Source of the DNA: Larix kaempferi
Lineage: Eukaryota; Streptophyta; Pinopsida; Pinales; Pinaceae
Direction of reading: 5' to 3'
NCBI GenBank assembly: GCA_027924585.1
Contig: BSBM01000050.1
Coordinates: 8,765,501-8,829,500, forward strand
Length of the DNA: 64,000 nt
Shown here: positions 32,770 to 44,117 of the stretch, piece by piece
Numbering within the stretch: position 1 is the stretch's first letter
Layout of the letters: the number at the start of each line of letters is the position of its first letter
Notes under the pieces: model-generated
The model's input: only the letters and a program-made list of their open reading frames with translations
What the model was told of the DNA's origin: nothing
Databases searched by the model: none
Translations under genes and position numbers: made by a program

Positions 32770-33060
32770 ATGGGTCCTATCGTGGGCATACCCATGATAG
32801 GTGTTATCATGGTGGCTGGAGCGGTGGTGTTCCCTCCATCAACAGTCCCTCTAAGGAACAGGTTGGGATTCATACCATCCATGGGGCTAGACGGGGCTGT
32901 GCATATAGGGTTTTCTGGTTCTGACTCAAAATCAAATGTGAAATGGGGGGCGTCGAAGTCTGGTGACAAGGTTCTACGCTTGTGACGAGTGGTGTCAAGT
33001 AAACTATATTGTGAGGGCTCGCCCCGTTGGCGTCGAGAATGTCTCAGGGACTCAATGGTG
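32770..33060 (-). pseudogene. element O: gag N-terminal part
   Basis: On the minus strand SLRHSRRQRGEPSQYSLLD, SPDFDAPHFTFDFESEPENP and MDGMNPNLFL align with the start of gag in element N (FRRSRRLQGEPPEFSLLG, SDSDTPHFTSDSEAESENP, MAGTPFDPLF). GMPTIGP is interrupted at 32770 by element N and resumes at 20251. As in N, an ATT codon lies where an initiator might be expected. Confidence 0.85.
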
Positions 33061-34219
33061 ACAAACAGATAGTAAAACTAGTGGGTTGTGGCAAGTGAAA
33101 AGCTCAAAAACCCTAATGCAGCCAAGTGTGTAGAAGGGGAGCGCAAGAAATATGGCACTCGGTCTAACAACAAGCTCAAAACACTCACTGTAACAGCTAT
33201 GCTACAATAAGCGGAGTGACAAGAAAAAGTGGTCAGAATACCAACAAGCAAACAGCTCCTAAAAAAGAAAAGATGGTGTACTCGCTAAACCAGGGGGAGG
33301 TAAGGGAGCATGCAAATGCCTAACTAAAAGGTATGCTGGCTCAAACCAGACGTATCCTCTGCAAGGTGATGAAATCCAAGTAAGACAATACGAAAAAGCA
33401 GAACCAAATGGCTAAGGATATCCCCCTACCGAGAGGGACTCCGGGTAAAAGAATCCTAGAGAATGGCAACTAGGCTACCCCGTTCATGGTACGTCCAGAA
33501 AAATCGTTTGCCATGTCAGTCCTTTGGTCACTACACCCCAAATATGGGAATGCAATGAGGAAAACGAGTAGGTGTCCTTTGGAACTAGGTGGAGTGTGTT
33601 ATTCCACGTAGTCCTCCGGAACCAGTCTCACAACTTGCCCTCCTAAGGGAGAGGCCTTTCCGAAAAAATTGTGTATAACCATACCAACAAGTAATAGGGG
33701 ATTTCGGTACCCTAATGGACAACTTCTATGTCTCAAGTGTAAATGACCGAGGGGTGTTATTTGGATGCCTATCCCCCCTGTCCTACCTAACTACAATGTT
33801 CTTTTGTGTTCCCCAAGTGGGATTAGAAGGTTGGTTTAGTTAAGAAAATTTTATGGCTCACTTGAATTAAGGTAACAGAGTGTGTGTAAGTGAGATGATG
33901 TACCCAACAAAATGCCACACTTGGACAACTATGTAAAAAATGTAAATGCTGAAATTTAACTGCAAATGCTAAAATTTAACTATAAATGCTAAAACTTTCT
34001 TTTCAATGTAAATGCTGAAAATATGCAAAGTGGTACAATGAATAAAATAACATTAAAACTCACTGAGTAACTTGGGCTGCAGGTAAAACAGGGGGCTGTT
34101 AAGGTGCAGAAAAAATAAAAAAACATATGGTTAAAAATGGGTTAAAAACTTAGAAAACTGAGCGCGGTTTTTTGGCCAAAACTGATGGTCTAGGGCTCGG
34201 CTGTCTAGTTGAAACGTGT
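33061..34219 (-). other. element O leader, array-proximal part
   Basis: This is the reverse-complement counterpart of the element N leader: CCGAGGGGTGTTATTTGGAT, CCCAAGTGGGATTAGAAGG and TCCCCCTACCGAGAGGGACT correspond to blocks at 21900-22330. Around 33940-34010 there are three tandem TGCTGAAATTTAACTG/AAATGCTAAAA units of about 23 bp. No ORF. Confidence 0.6.
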
Positions 34220-34776
34220 GGCCTGGGGCTTGGATTTCGTGTCGGTTCGTATGGCCTGGGATGTGGCTAATGGGTTGGATGTTGTGGTCTGCACCGCGTG
34301 GTCGGCTCTAGGTTCTGTGATCTGGGCCATGGGAATGGGGACTGGTCATGCGGTGGGATCCATGGTTGGGGGGCGAAGAGACGCGGACAAAATCGCAGGT
34401 AGGGGAGCTAGGCCTGCGAACAAGGCCATGAGTAGGGAAGCAAGGACTGCGAACGGGGCCGTGAGAGGGAATTTAGGGCTGCGAACGGGGCCACGGGAGG
34501 CCGCAAGATGGGTGCGGTTGGGGGGACGGGTTTGGAAAGTAGGGCCGCGGAGAGTGGGAAAAGTTCTGCGGTGGGGGTCATGGGACAGAGGACAAATGAT
34601 GCGATCTGGGCTGTGGGAATGGGACAGGTTTCGGCGATCAGGGCCGCAACAGAGAGATCAAATGATGCAGTTGGGGCCTTGTGAAGAGGCCGTGATCCTG
34701 CATCGCAGGTCACAGCTGCAAGCTAAGGAGCCGAGCTATAGGCCATGGGTTAGGGATGAACAGCTACATTCCAGAA
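34220..34776 (-). repeat. 33-bp tandem array in element O leader (about 16-17 units)
   Basis: Units start at 34220, 34253, 34286, 34319, 34352, 34385, 34418, 34451, 34483, 34516, 34549 and so on, at 33 bp with one 32-bp step. Typical starts are GGCCTGGG, GAACGGGGCC and CCGCGGAGA. Because the period is 11 codons, a spurious 230-codon plus-strand frame (34209-34901) runs through it. It is the positional counterpart of the array at 21222-21452 in N, but its sequence is strongly diverged. Confidence 0.9.
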
Positions 34777-35720
34777 TGAGACTGTTGGGTGAAAAACAAT
34801 GGTTTATGGCGCGAAAAATGGCTGCCAAAAACAGTGGCCGAATAGAAAAAATGGGGACTGCAGGTTTTGTAGGTACAACAAAGGGCTCAGGTTGCAAGTG
34901 ACACGCTTAAGGGTAAACCCGATCTGCAATATTAAACCAAACTAACAACTAAAATTACTCTAAAATAGAAAATGGAATACATACTAAAACTATCTCAATT
35001 GGGAGAAAACTCTTAACTAATAGAATGGACATAATAAAAAATACTACTATTAAAATAATGGAAACAATTCCTTAATTCCAACAATAAGTTAAAACATCAA
35101 TATGTTAAAAGCATATCAAAGTAAATAGTTGCTTGAATAATATTTTTGTCTATATCGTCTACACATTGTTTTTCGTTTAGGAATGGCAATAAGTCACAGG
35201 TTTTAGATACATATCTCATATTTAGAAAATAATTCCCAATATTCAACATACACATATAAAAACACATGATACAATCCAACAAGAAATTGTTGAAAATAAG
35301 CATATATGTTCCTGTAACTTATACATAAATTTGTAACTTATACATAAATTTCTGAAAGACTAAGTAATGCATTCATACTAAAAAATAAAGAAATAATTCT
35401 AGATCTAATTAATATGAAAGCATAACTTTCAAAAATATCACTTGGAAATTCAAAGAAGAATCCAAAAAATTATAGTATTATAATCACTTCCATAAAACTA
35501 CATTAGACATTCTTCTCAATCCATTCTTGCAATAGCATACAAAATGAAAGGTCTAAGGGTTTCCCACCACCATCCCCCCTTTTGGCTTCAAAAAATATTT
35601 CTTTTATATCCCAAAGATGGGGGCAACTTAAAATAATTGTTCAAAAATAATAATTTTCTTGTCTTAATATAATTTACAAAAATGAAAATAAGCTAACAAA
35701 TGAAATTAACTAGTTCCTTC
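34777..35720. other. fading element O leader, then AT-rich spacer
   Basis: 34777-34990 resembles the leader downstream of the primer site in N (AT-rich with GATCTGCAAT-like sequence), but the LTR and primer site expected near 35000 are absent. From about 34990 to 35720 I see only AT-rich sequence with no ORF, LTR or RNA gene. Confidence 0.5.
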
Positions 35721-38700
35721 TCAAAACTTCTCCCATTGAGCATGCCAATCAGTAATCTTTGCTATGCATTCATCTCGTAACTTCTCAAATTGAAATTCAA
35801 CATTGAGCACCTTTGGCTCAATTTCTTTATCAAGCTCAATCCTAATTTTATCTACTAAGAAATATATCCATACAACTAGTTATTTGGGTCGATATATGTA
35901 ATTACTAAGCAATTCCTAATCCACTTTAGTGATATGATTTAACACCTCTTTGTTATGATCTGTATCTTGTTCTATAGTAGAAATCATTGTTCAAACATTC
36001 TCTTCATTGTTCAATTTATCAAGAGTTGGCATGTTAAACTTGTCCACTGCACTATCAACAGAACTCCACAATGTAGTACAGGCTTGCTTGCATTAGAGGA
36101 AATTTGGATTGAAAAATGGTCCTCCTAAGTAATTCATAAGGAAAATAAAAAAATAATCGTAGAGAGAGTAAAAAACTACTTTTTTGGATCATATTTTCAA
36201 CTTATCTTCTTGTAGGTTTGCTCAAATTTCAAGCGGGAGCACTCATTGGATGCGGAATTAAATTCAGCATCCAATGAGTATCCAACTTGCATACTTTTGA
36301 AAACATCCACATCATCAAAAATTGAAAATACATATAAAAAAACATGTTTCCAGTGAGAGAGAAAACGTGTATTCATGTATTTTCAATTTTTCGTGATGTA
36401 GATGATGTTAAAAGTATGAAATTTGGGTACTCGTTGGATGCATAGTTTAATTCATCATCCCAAGAGTGCTCCCGCTTGAAATTTGAGTAAATCTACAAAG
36501 AGATAACTTGAAAATATGATCCAAAAAAGTACTTTTTGTTTTTTCCCTCCATTTTTTTTATATGCACCTCATTTGAATTTTTAAGCATTTTGATTGGCTA
36601 ATACATGACGACATGGAATTTGAATTAGGGTTGGGAGGACCATTTTTCATTCAAATTTCCTCTAATGACACTTTTAATAGTTTCATTTGTCCTAGCCTAA
36701 CTAGTTTCTTGAGCATTCTTCCAAGCCTTTATTATGTCTATTTCTTTATTTTCTAATTTGGATAGGTTCTCCGGAGCCTATTTATATTAATGTTGCCACC
36801 AAAGTAGTTCATCAAAGTGAATCTGAGTCATCTAGTTTGATTCATCTTCAAACAATTCAGCTTCATTTGTTAACGTAGTTATACTCTCATAATGTTGTTG
36901 CAATTCTTCGAGTTGTATAAATAAATTTTTCTGTTTTTTTTTCATTTTTTATTGACTTTGATTGCTTCTTCTTTAAAATACTAATAGGTAGGAAATTTTT
37001 CTTTTGATATAGTTGGATTTAAATCTTAATTGCATATTATTTAGCCATCTTCATTTCATCCAAGCTCTTTTGATGTTCTTCTTTTAAAAGATCAATGTCA
37101 TTATTGTGCTCCACCTTCAATTGTTATTGCTCCCTATAAGACGAGTGTTCAATATTAGCAAGTTGTTGTTTCAATTGATTTGTGTGTTCCCTTTATTGTT
37201 CCACTTGCTCCTTATATTTTTCTATCAAATTAATTATATCATAGTGGAAGAAACTTTCACATTCACTAAAACCCCGATCAAAGAGGTGAATCATTCACAT
37301 TCACTAGACGAATGTGTTATCAATATCCATAGATTGGGAAGAATCTAATGATATTATTGATAGATGAATTTTAGGCCCGGTTTATCAGAGACATGAGTAA
37401 GGCTAGTTGATTGGACTTCTCTGTCTCTTCATTTATTTTCTTCTCTTACTCCTCTTATTTTCTCTTATGTTCCTCAGCATCCAGGGCCTCTTGCTATTTT
37501 TGTAGTTGTTCCTGGAGAAGTTGTATTATTAGTACATCAACATTGGCATCCTCCTTTTTCTTTTTCTCCTCATCTATTGCTCTCTTAGCTTCATCTTCCT
37601 CTGTTTTCTTTTCTATCACAGCTAAGAAGGATTCGTTTTCTCTCTACAATTTCTTTTGTAGTAATTGTTGTTGAATAATTTCAGCTTGAACTTTTTCCTT
37701 TTTCATCATGTCTTCTTCAACAACCTTTTGAGTTACTTCCTCTTGATTCTTCTTCTGAACTTCTTCTACTTCCTATAATTCTTTCAAATAAGCTTATTCC
37801 TTGCTCATCTCTTCTTGCTTCAAGGATTCCTAGTGAGCCTTGTCTTCTGTTTCTTTTTTCGTTGTTTCTTCCTTGGATAATTGTTCAGCTCGTTGATGTG
37901 TATCCTCTCTTCTTCAAAAAAAATATTCTAACTGCTTCTTCTCTTCTTATATTATCTGCTTCATTTTTCTACTGTTCATGTGCTTTCTTGGCCTCAGAAC
38001 CTACCTTCCTATCATCCTTAACGGTATCCTAGAATGTCATTTATTTCTTGTGTAGTTCCAATCCGTGCCACATCAAAAACCTTACCAATAAATTCATTAA
38101 AATTAACGGATCCTTGAAAAAGGATCTCCTCGGGGTTTTCCTCATGCTTGTAGATAGGGTTTAATACTACTGATTTGAAATGGTCTTCAATGAATTTCCT
38201 AGGTTCATGTTTTATCTGCATTGTACAACTGAGTTTTAAGTCCTCCAAATCATTAGCCTTATTTCAGGAATGTGTGGAATTAGCTAATGTATATATACCA
38301 ACACTAATGGGGAATCTAGGACAAGCTCTCTTATTCATAAGCTTGGATAATTGAGCTTCAATTCCTTTTATGACAACCTGATAAGTCATGTCCCTTATAA
38401 AAAGCATATCAGGAACATATGTTGGTAACAAATGCAGAGAGATTGACATTCCAAAAAAACAAAATGTAGGTGAAGTACTCTAAAGTATACCAATAACCTA
38501 GATGTGGTAGGGTAACAATGGCTTGATCTATCATCCTTGATGATAGCTTCTTCAAAATCAGAAAATATAAAGGAATAAAGAAAGGATTTCAAATATCATA
38601 GAAATGGAGTCTCTAGTTGGAAATCCACAAGTCCCGACAATAAACATGTATTGGAACAGAATCAACTTTCCTGTTCTAGTTCATGAATGGGAAGGAATGC

Positions 38701-39471
38701 AGAGAACAAACAATGTCTAAAAGATAAGTGGTCATGTAAAATCTAAGGTTTTTGGTCTTGAGTACCTCTTTTGAAGAACACAAAAATCAAGGAGATTGAT
38801 TGACATAGTATTGACCCAATTAAAATTTGTCCCATATCCACTACATGATGAACTAGAGGCACCCAATATAACTTGAAGAGCATTGAATGTTCTTCACCAT
38901 ATAGGCTACAAATCATCGCCATTATCAGTCTATATGGTCGTCTAATATACTGTATAGCGTACCTCTTGTTAGAATTCTCAGTGAACCCTCAATTCTCCAC
39001 CCTCGACCAATCTTTGACAAGATTCACGAGATTCACATTTTCCTTGAGGAACTTTTCCAATAAAGGTTCGTTTAACTGTACTTCAAGGTCCTTCAGTATA
39101 AACATCTATTGGAAAGGTTATGCTAAGAGAGGGGTGATTATATTTCCCCCTTCATCAATCATTGTACTAATCCTTAGTTCTATGTAGTAATTTATCCACT
39201 TCGCAACATAATTGTATGGCATTACGGCATGTCTAGCTACACTGGAAAATATGCTTCTCTTTTGTATGTTATCATAGACATATAAATCATCATCATCTAA
39301 AGTATAATCTCCCATGGTGAAATTTTGGTATATTTCATACCAGGATAGATCTCCTTCAAACCCGTTCATAGAGCTCATGTCTGATAATAACATTCCCTCA
39401 ATCAGAACTAGTGGAGAGACTTCTTCCACTTCCTTTTGAGAAAACCTTTTGCACTCTAGTTCTCTCGACAT
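35721..39471 (-). pseudogene. G1: decayed member of the G family (multidomain coiled-coil gene)
   Basis: Starting at Met 39471, LSWYEIYQNF...LDDDDLYVYDNIQKRS aligns with G3 WGELYRFIRDQD...LVYANIKRS. Further on, about 38850-38780 has YGTNFNWVNTMSINLLDF (G3: SGTIFNWADIISKSLE). About 38440-38260 has LLPTYVPDMLFIRD and FPISVGIYTLAN (G2: ILPRYATDYIVLKK, FPFYVGSYKFSG). 38250-37400 is Lys/Glu/Gln-rich coiled coil, and the C-terminus ends RDECIAKITDWHAQWEKF at 35721. Many stops and frameshifts, plus a foldback insertion (36091-36667), show it is dead. Function unknown; the family looks transposon-borne. Confidence 0.6.
36091..36667. mobile_element. foldback/MITE-like inverted-repeat element inside G1
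   Basis: The whole 577-bp segment is an imperfect inverted repeat. It starts CATTAGAGGAAATTTGGATT and ends AATTTCCTCTAATG. Inside, TTTTTTGGATCATATTTTCAA and CAAATTTCAAGCGGGAGCAC on the left recur inverted on the right (36440-36540), around a centre near 36355. No transposase. If the element proper starts at GAGG, the flanking TA/TA would fit a TA target duplication, but the palindrome continues past it, so the boundary is unsure. G1 coding character resumes on both sides. Confidence 0.85.
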
Positions 39472-40931
39472 CTCTCAATTCAATAGTGAACAGAGCGAGT
39501 TAGTAGAGAAAAAATATCAAAATAACTACACACTATCTGATCACTAATGATAGTAGAAATGGACTAAACTCATTCAAATTTGTATAAATTCTTTTGAACT
39601 TAATAACATTAATGGAATCATGATTACTTATTTTTTATGACCAATCCATCTATTCATGTGATCCATTTATTGTGATTATTTACAAGGGTGGAAGAAATAT
39701 TTCAGTTGAATTCACTAGGACCTTTTTGAATTTATTTCAAACAAACCAATCGTACTCATTAATGGTGCAATGATGAGAAAATTCTTGCAATTAGCAACTA
39801 GGTCAGTAGTAATTTTGGCTTTTCATTATGTCAAAAAGGTACATCCATCAACCGATGATATTTTCTCATAGAGTACCATGATGTTAATTCATAGGTGTGG
39901 ATCATTGGTAGGTATCGAAGAAGGTAAATGATTGTTTCTTTTGTCACACCGATTGAAAAGGGATGCAATGAAAGCATTGGATATGTATCATCTACAAGAT
40001 TACAAAGTGCACTACAGGAAATCTCCAATCCTATTCTGCAGTGTAAAGCATTGGTGCATGCACATAGGGAAACATTTTATTTGTTTGAACCTAGGAATTG
40101 ATGAAAGAGGTTCAATCGTCGATGGATCTTTATCGAATATGGAAGTTGGTATTCAAAAATATGATCCAATATAGATCCTATAATTTATCGTAGGATCTCA
40201 TCGAGGTTGGTTACATGTTGATTAAAATCAGATGCTGATATAGGAGGCTGACCATTGGGGAATTCCATTGGTGTTCAAAATTTGATGCATTCGACAATAC
40301 ACCGATACAGAGACTCTGATGGCATTGGCTCTTGTTCATCGCCATTCACATAAAGTGTATTAAGGAGAATCTCATTGTAGTCATCAAAGATGCATTGTTT
40401 TGGAAAAGTATTTGAAATTTTCAATCCATACTTATTTAGATAAAAAGTTAAGTATAAGGGCTACCATGATTTTGTTTCTTAGGGAAAAAATCATGTGAGA
40501 GTTGTTGTGGGAACAACAATAGTGAAGAAAAAACTAGACCTCGTTTATAATATCATCATTATTGGGCTAAAACCTTGTGATATATTCAGTTTTTTTATGT
40601 AGCTAAGTTTACATGGGTTCTATCTTGTATCAAAACACTTCTAGGTTTGCAGAGTTATTATACCTCTCAATCCATACTATTAGGCATGTCTAGTTTCCCA
40701 ATGAGTCATATTTATGTTTTTATAGTTGATATAATTAATGGTTGATTGATTTCGCATGTTTTAATGAATTTATTTCTCCTTTCATGGGATTTCACCAAAA
40801 AACATGCACTTGAATCATCAAAAACATTTTGGGTGAAATCCACTTAAAATCCTAACATTGGATCTATAATACAAATGATGTCCTTCTCAACAAATGTAGA
40901 CAAATCTTATCCCCAACATTCTTCTTATTCA
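39472..40931. other. AT-rich spacer, no recognisable feature
   Basis: Upstream of G1. I see no TATA-plus-UTR arrangement like that of G2. The 80-codon plus-strand frame at 39932-40174 is not recognisable and I do not call it. Confidence 0.4.
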
Positions 40932-41586
40932 TGTGTGATTTTGAACCAATGGACCTAGAAGCTAAATGGAGAAACAAATAGTTATAAATACAATAGAAGA
41001 GAAAATAATTAAGTAAAGATCCAAACGATGTAATCTTCATTAACTAATTAAATGAGTGATTGTTTCACCAATTATATGCAATCCTTCATATATAGGTAAC
41101 CAATCTAGGTTTAATTGCATTTACACACATAAGAGCTAGTGAAAGCTCAAGAGAAATCTCCCTGAATAACTAAGTCTTGTGAGGTTGTTATCTTGGCCAT
41201 GCATGAGAAATATAGTGTTTAACTATACTAGAATAACCAAGTGCACCTTTTTGAAGTAGTTAAATAGGTTATGGATGAGAACTCTAGACATAACTAGACC
41301 AAAATAGACAAGTGTGTCCTTGTGAGGTAGTTGACTAGGTAATGCATGAACAATTTACAATTAACTAGCCTAGAATAGCCAAGTGAATCCTTATTAGGAA
41401 ATTAACTAGGCCATGCATATACAACTAGGGTTAATTCCCTCTAGAACTGCTAACCAAAGTGCATTAAAACCTAAAATAGGGAGCAACTCAAGTAGGTGCA
41501 CCCTTATCGCTAGAAAAGGGGAGGAACTCTAGTAAGAGCACTCTTATCCCTATAAATAAGTAAAAAATAGTGAATGTACACCAACA
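40932..41586 (-). mobile_element. Copia-type 3' LTR
   Basis: On the minus strand it starts TGTTGGTGTACATTCACTA at 41586 and ends in GGTTCAAAATCACACA. It contains the repeated module (C)CAAGTG..CC..GTGAGG.AGTT-A-CTAGG, about 100 bp, three to four times. A TATAAATA-like motif is in TCCCTATAAATAAG (41550-41560). The preceding minus-strand bases AATCGGGCGG resemble a polypurine tract. Confidence 0.75.
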
Positions 41587-43440
41587 CCGCCCGATTGAGC
41601 CTAACTTAGGTGAGTATGATGCACAAAATATCCAGTCAACAATATGTAGCCTTATAAGGTACGCAAGTACAAACATTTTCCCTCAAAAGTGAGAAGAGAG
41701 GGAAAACCTAGTGGAACCCCCTCCTCATAAGAGGATAGTGTTGACTAGACTAGGAAGCCTACTCTAATACACAATTTGGTTGATTGAAAAACTCCAAGTT
41801 CTTGAACTAATGACAAGCCAATGAAGCATGATCTAGTGATGGAAAATCAATAAAGTGCTCTAGTGAGTGTTTTGATGTGGAATGGTGATATGTAGCATCA
41901 TATACCTAATTAGAATTTGTGGATACCATGAACACAAGTTGCTACTTGATGTCACATATCACTAAAGAAGTCCAATGGCCTCATCAAGGCACTGTATATC
42001 TATATCAATTGCAATAAATACAAGTAGAGATGCTTCAACCTGTGGATGTGTCCTCTAAGTTAAGAACGATTTCCAACCATGTGACCTATTGCATACAACA
42101 TTTGACATATACAAGGTGGTCCTATTGTCATATCCATAGAAACATTTTTAGTGTATTCCTCTTCATCATCATCTGAAGTGATGGAGAATGAATCTATAGA
42201 AACAAAATTCAAGTCTATAGGATTTGTATAAGTAGAATTTAGACTTGTTGGATCTGTAGCACTATAAATTTATGCATCAAAGGAAGCAAAGTCCTCTTTT
42301 GTAGAAGTGTCATCAACAAAGAAATCATTTTCTTCATCAGCAATGCCAATAATAAAGGAATCAAGGTCACCTTTATCAGTCTTTTTCAGCATGGTTAGGA
42401 AGTCCTAGATGGTTTCAATACTTCATGGGTTCAAGCTAGTGAACTTATTCTCCCAATGGTGTCCTCTTAGATCATCATGCATACCAAACAATCGTTCCAA
42501 TGTGGTCTATATTTGATTGGGTGATTTAGCATATTTGAGGTAAAAAGAATATTGGGAGACACATTAAACCATGGGATTTGTCACACCCGTCAAGCCATTT
42601 TTGGCTTCTACGCAATTAGCGTTGGCTCAATATTGATTCCCATTTTTATTTTAAACATTTGTTTTCTCTTTAGAAATTTGAACATCTTCATTCTCCACCC
42701 ATGATAGTTGAATGGGTTAGAAGACAAGCCAAGATTAGATCCATCATAACTAAAAAATTAATTCCGTTGTATCACCACATTATTGCAAGTCATATCCTTC
42801 TACAGTCATTTTCCCAATATAGTGGGCATGTAGAAGATTATTGGATGCTCCAATTTGTGTCCACCTACAAATTTGTTCATAAATATTACTATAAGTGATG
42901 AAATCAAATTCTATCAGAGACCCATTTGGGATGTTGAAGAGATTTTTCTATTGGTATAGGGATCTTTTTATATAATATCCTAAGGAGTGTGAAAATTTGT
43001 ATCAAAAATCAATGTGTGTGTGGCCTTCTTGTGTTAAATACCTATAGAGATTCAATCAACAATATCTCCCAAACCAAGAAGCAAATTCAATTTATGTTGA
43101 AGACCCATTTGAGATAATGAATAGGAATTTACATCACTATATGAAATTCATTTTTTAATATACCAAGGAGGAAGAAAACACAGTTGAAAACTCAATATAT
43201 GCGTGGTATTCTTATGTCAAAACCTATAGATCTTCAATTGACAATATCTCCCAAACCAAAATGAGAAATCAAATTCTACAAAAAACCAAAGATAACAAAA
43301 AAATATTCCAACAAACTATGGTAGAACCTTTAAAACTATTTGTATAGGTTCCATAAACTGTTTAAATTTTGTAGAATAGGGTTGTCCTCCATTTTTTAAA
43401 ACCTACAACATGTATACTACTACTCCCTTAGATTCACCAT
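41587..43440 (-). pseudogene. Copia-type gag-like remnant
   Basis: Minus-strand translation around 42550-42330 gives TTLERLFGMHDDLRGHHWEN, KFTSLNP and DFLTMLKKTDKGDLDSFI, which resembles the UBN2-type gag of plant Copia elements. It is interrupted by stops. The rest of the internal region shows no identifiable domain. 42900-43330 holds a diverged direct repeat (TCTATAGGT/GATTCAATC..CAATATCTCCCAAACCAA, at about 43040 and 43220). Confidence 0.5.
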
Positions 43441-43453
43441 GGCTCTAATACCA
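43441..43453 (-). promoter_or_regulatory. Copia-type primer-binding site
   Basis: Minus-strand TGGTATTAGAGCC lies immediately after the LTR end at 43454. It matches the TGGTATCAGAGC primer site (initiator tRNA-Met) typical of plant Copia elements with one difference. Confidence 0.85.
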
Positions 43454-44117
43454 TGTGAGGTTTTGAACCAATGGATCTAGAAGCTAAATGGAGAAGTAAA
43501 TAGTTAGTGATCCATATAAGAGAAAATAATTCAAGTAAAGATCCAAACAATGTAATCTTTTTTAACCAATTGAATGCTCAAATAGAGTACTTGAATGAAT
43601 GCTTCATCAATGAGATGCAAACATTCATATATAGGTACCAAGATAGGATTAATTACATGCACAAGCATAAGAGCTATTAAAACCAAGAGAAATATCCATG
43701 AACAACTAAATGCACCCTTGTGAGTTAGTTATCTTGGCCGTACATTACCAATCTAGTGTTTAAATAGCCATGTGTGACCCTTAGAGGTATTTAACTAGGC
43801 TATGCATGAGCATTCTAGAGGTAAATAGCCGAGAACAACCAAGTGTGCCCCTGTGAGATAGTTAACTAGGCTGTGCATGAACAATCTAGAGCTATCTAAC
43901 CTAGAATAACCAAGTGAGGCCTTATTATATAGATAATTAGGCCATGCATAAAAATCTATGGTTAAAGGGTCCTAGAATTTCCAACCGAAGTGAACTAAAC
44001 CCTAAAATAGGGAGAAACTTAATTAGGTGCACCCTTATCCCTAAAACATGGGATGAACTCTAGTAAGAGTTCTATTGTCCCTAGAAATAAGGAAAAATTA
44101 ATGCATGTACACCAACA
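43454..44117 (-). mobile_element. Copia-type 5' LTR
   Basis: TGTTGGTGTACATGCATTAA (minus, from 44117) to GGTTCAAAACCTCACA (43454), 664 bp, homologous over its length to 40932-41586. On its outer side the minus strand reads ATCAATGGTGGGGAAT, a polypurine-tract-like end, which is unexpected beside a 5' LTR and suggests a third, deleted unit. Confidence 0.8.

Larger units (their letters stand above)
9490..34990 (-). mobile_element. element O: outer Ty3/Gypsy element, interrupted by element N
   Basis: Minus-strand element. From its 5' side (right) it has a leader with a 33-bp array (34990-33061), gag start (33060-32770), element N insertion (32769-20252), rest of gag (20251-18091), protease and zinc knuckles (18090-16570), integrase (16545-15487), RNase H (15400-15012), a convergent antisense PMD-like gene (13230-14660, plus strand), a long 3' region and the 3' LTR (10313-9490). 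Reverse transcriptase is missing. The right-hand end near 34990 is approximate: leader-like sequence fades out and I find no 5' LTR or primer site there. More frameshifts than in N suggest greater age. Confidence 0.8.
40932..44117 (-). mobile_element. Copia-type LTR element, internally deleted
   Basis: Two homologous LTR blocks (43454-44117 and 40932-41586) flank about 1.87 kb on the minus strand. The upstream LTR is followed by a Met-tRNA-type primer site and a gag-like remnant. There is a possible target duplication ATTC(A/C): ATTCA at 40927-40931 and ATTCC at 44118-44122, four of five bases. No protease, integrase or RT is visible. The LTRs are clearly diverged, so this is an old insertion. 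Confidence 0.75.

Noticed and set aside
34209-34901. 230-codon plus-strand open frame
   Set aside because: It lies entirely on the 33-bp array of the element O leader; a period of 11 codons keeps a frame open without selection. The composition is that of the repeat, and the element is transcribed from the other strand.
39932-40174. 80-codon plus-strand frame
   Set aside because: No recognisable motif, no neighbouring conserved sequence and a composition matching the AT-rich flank.
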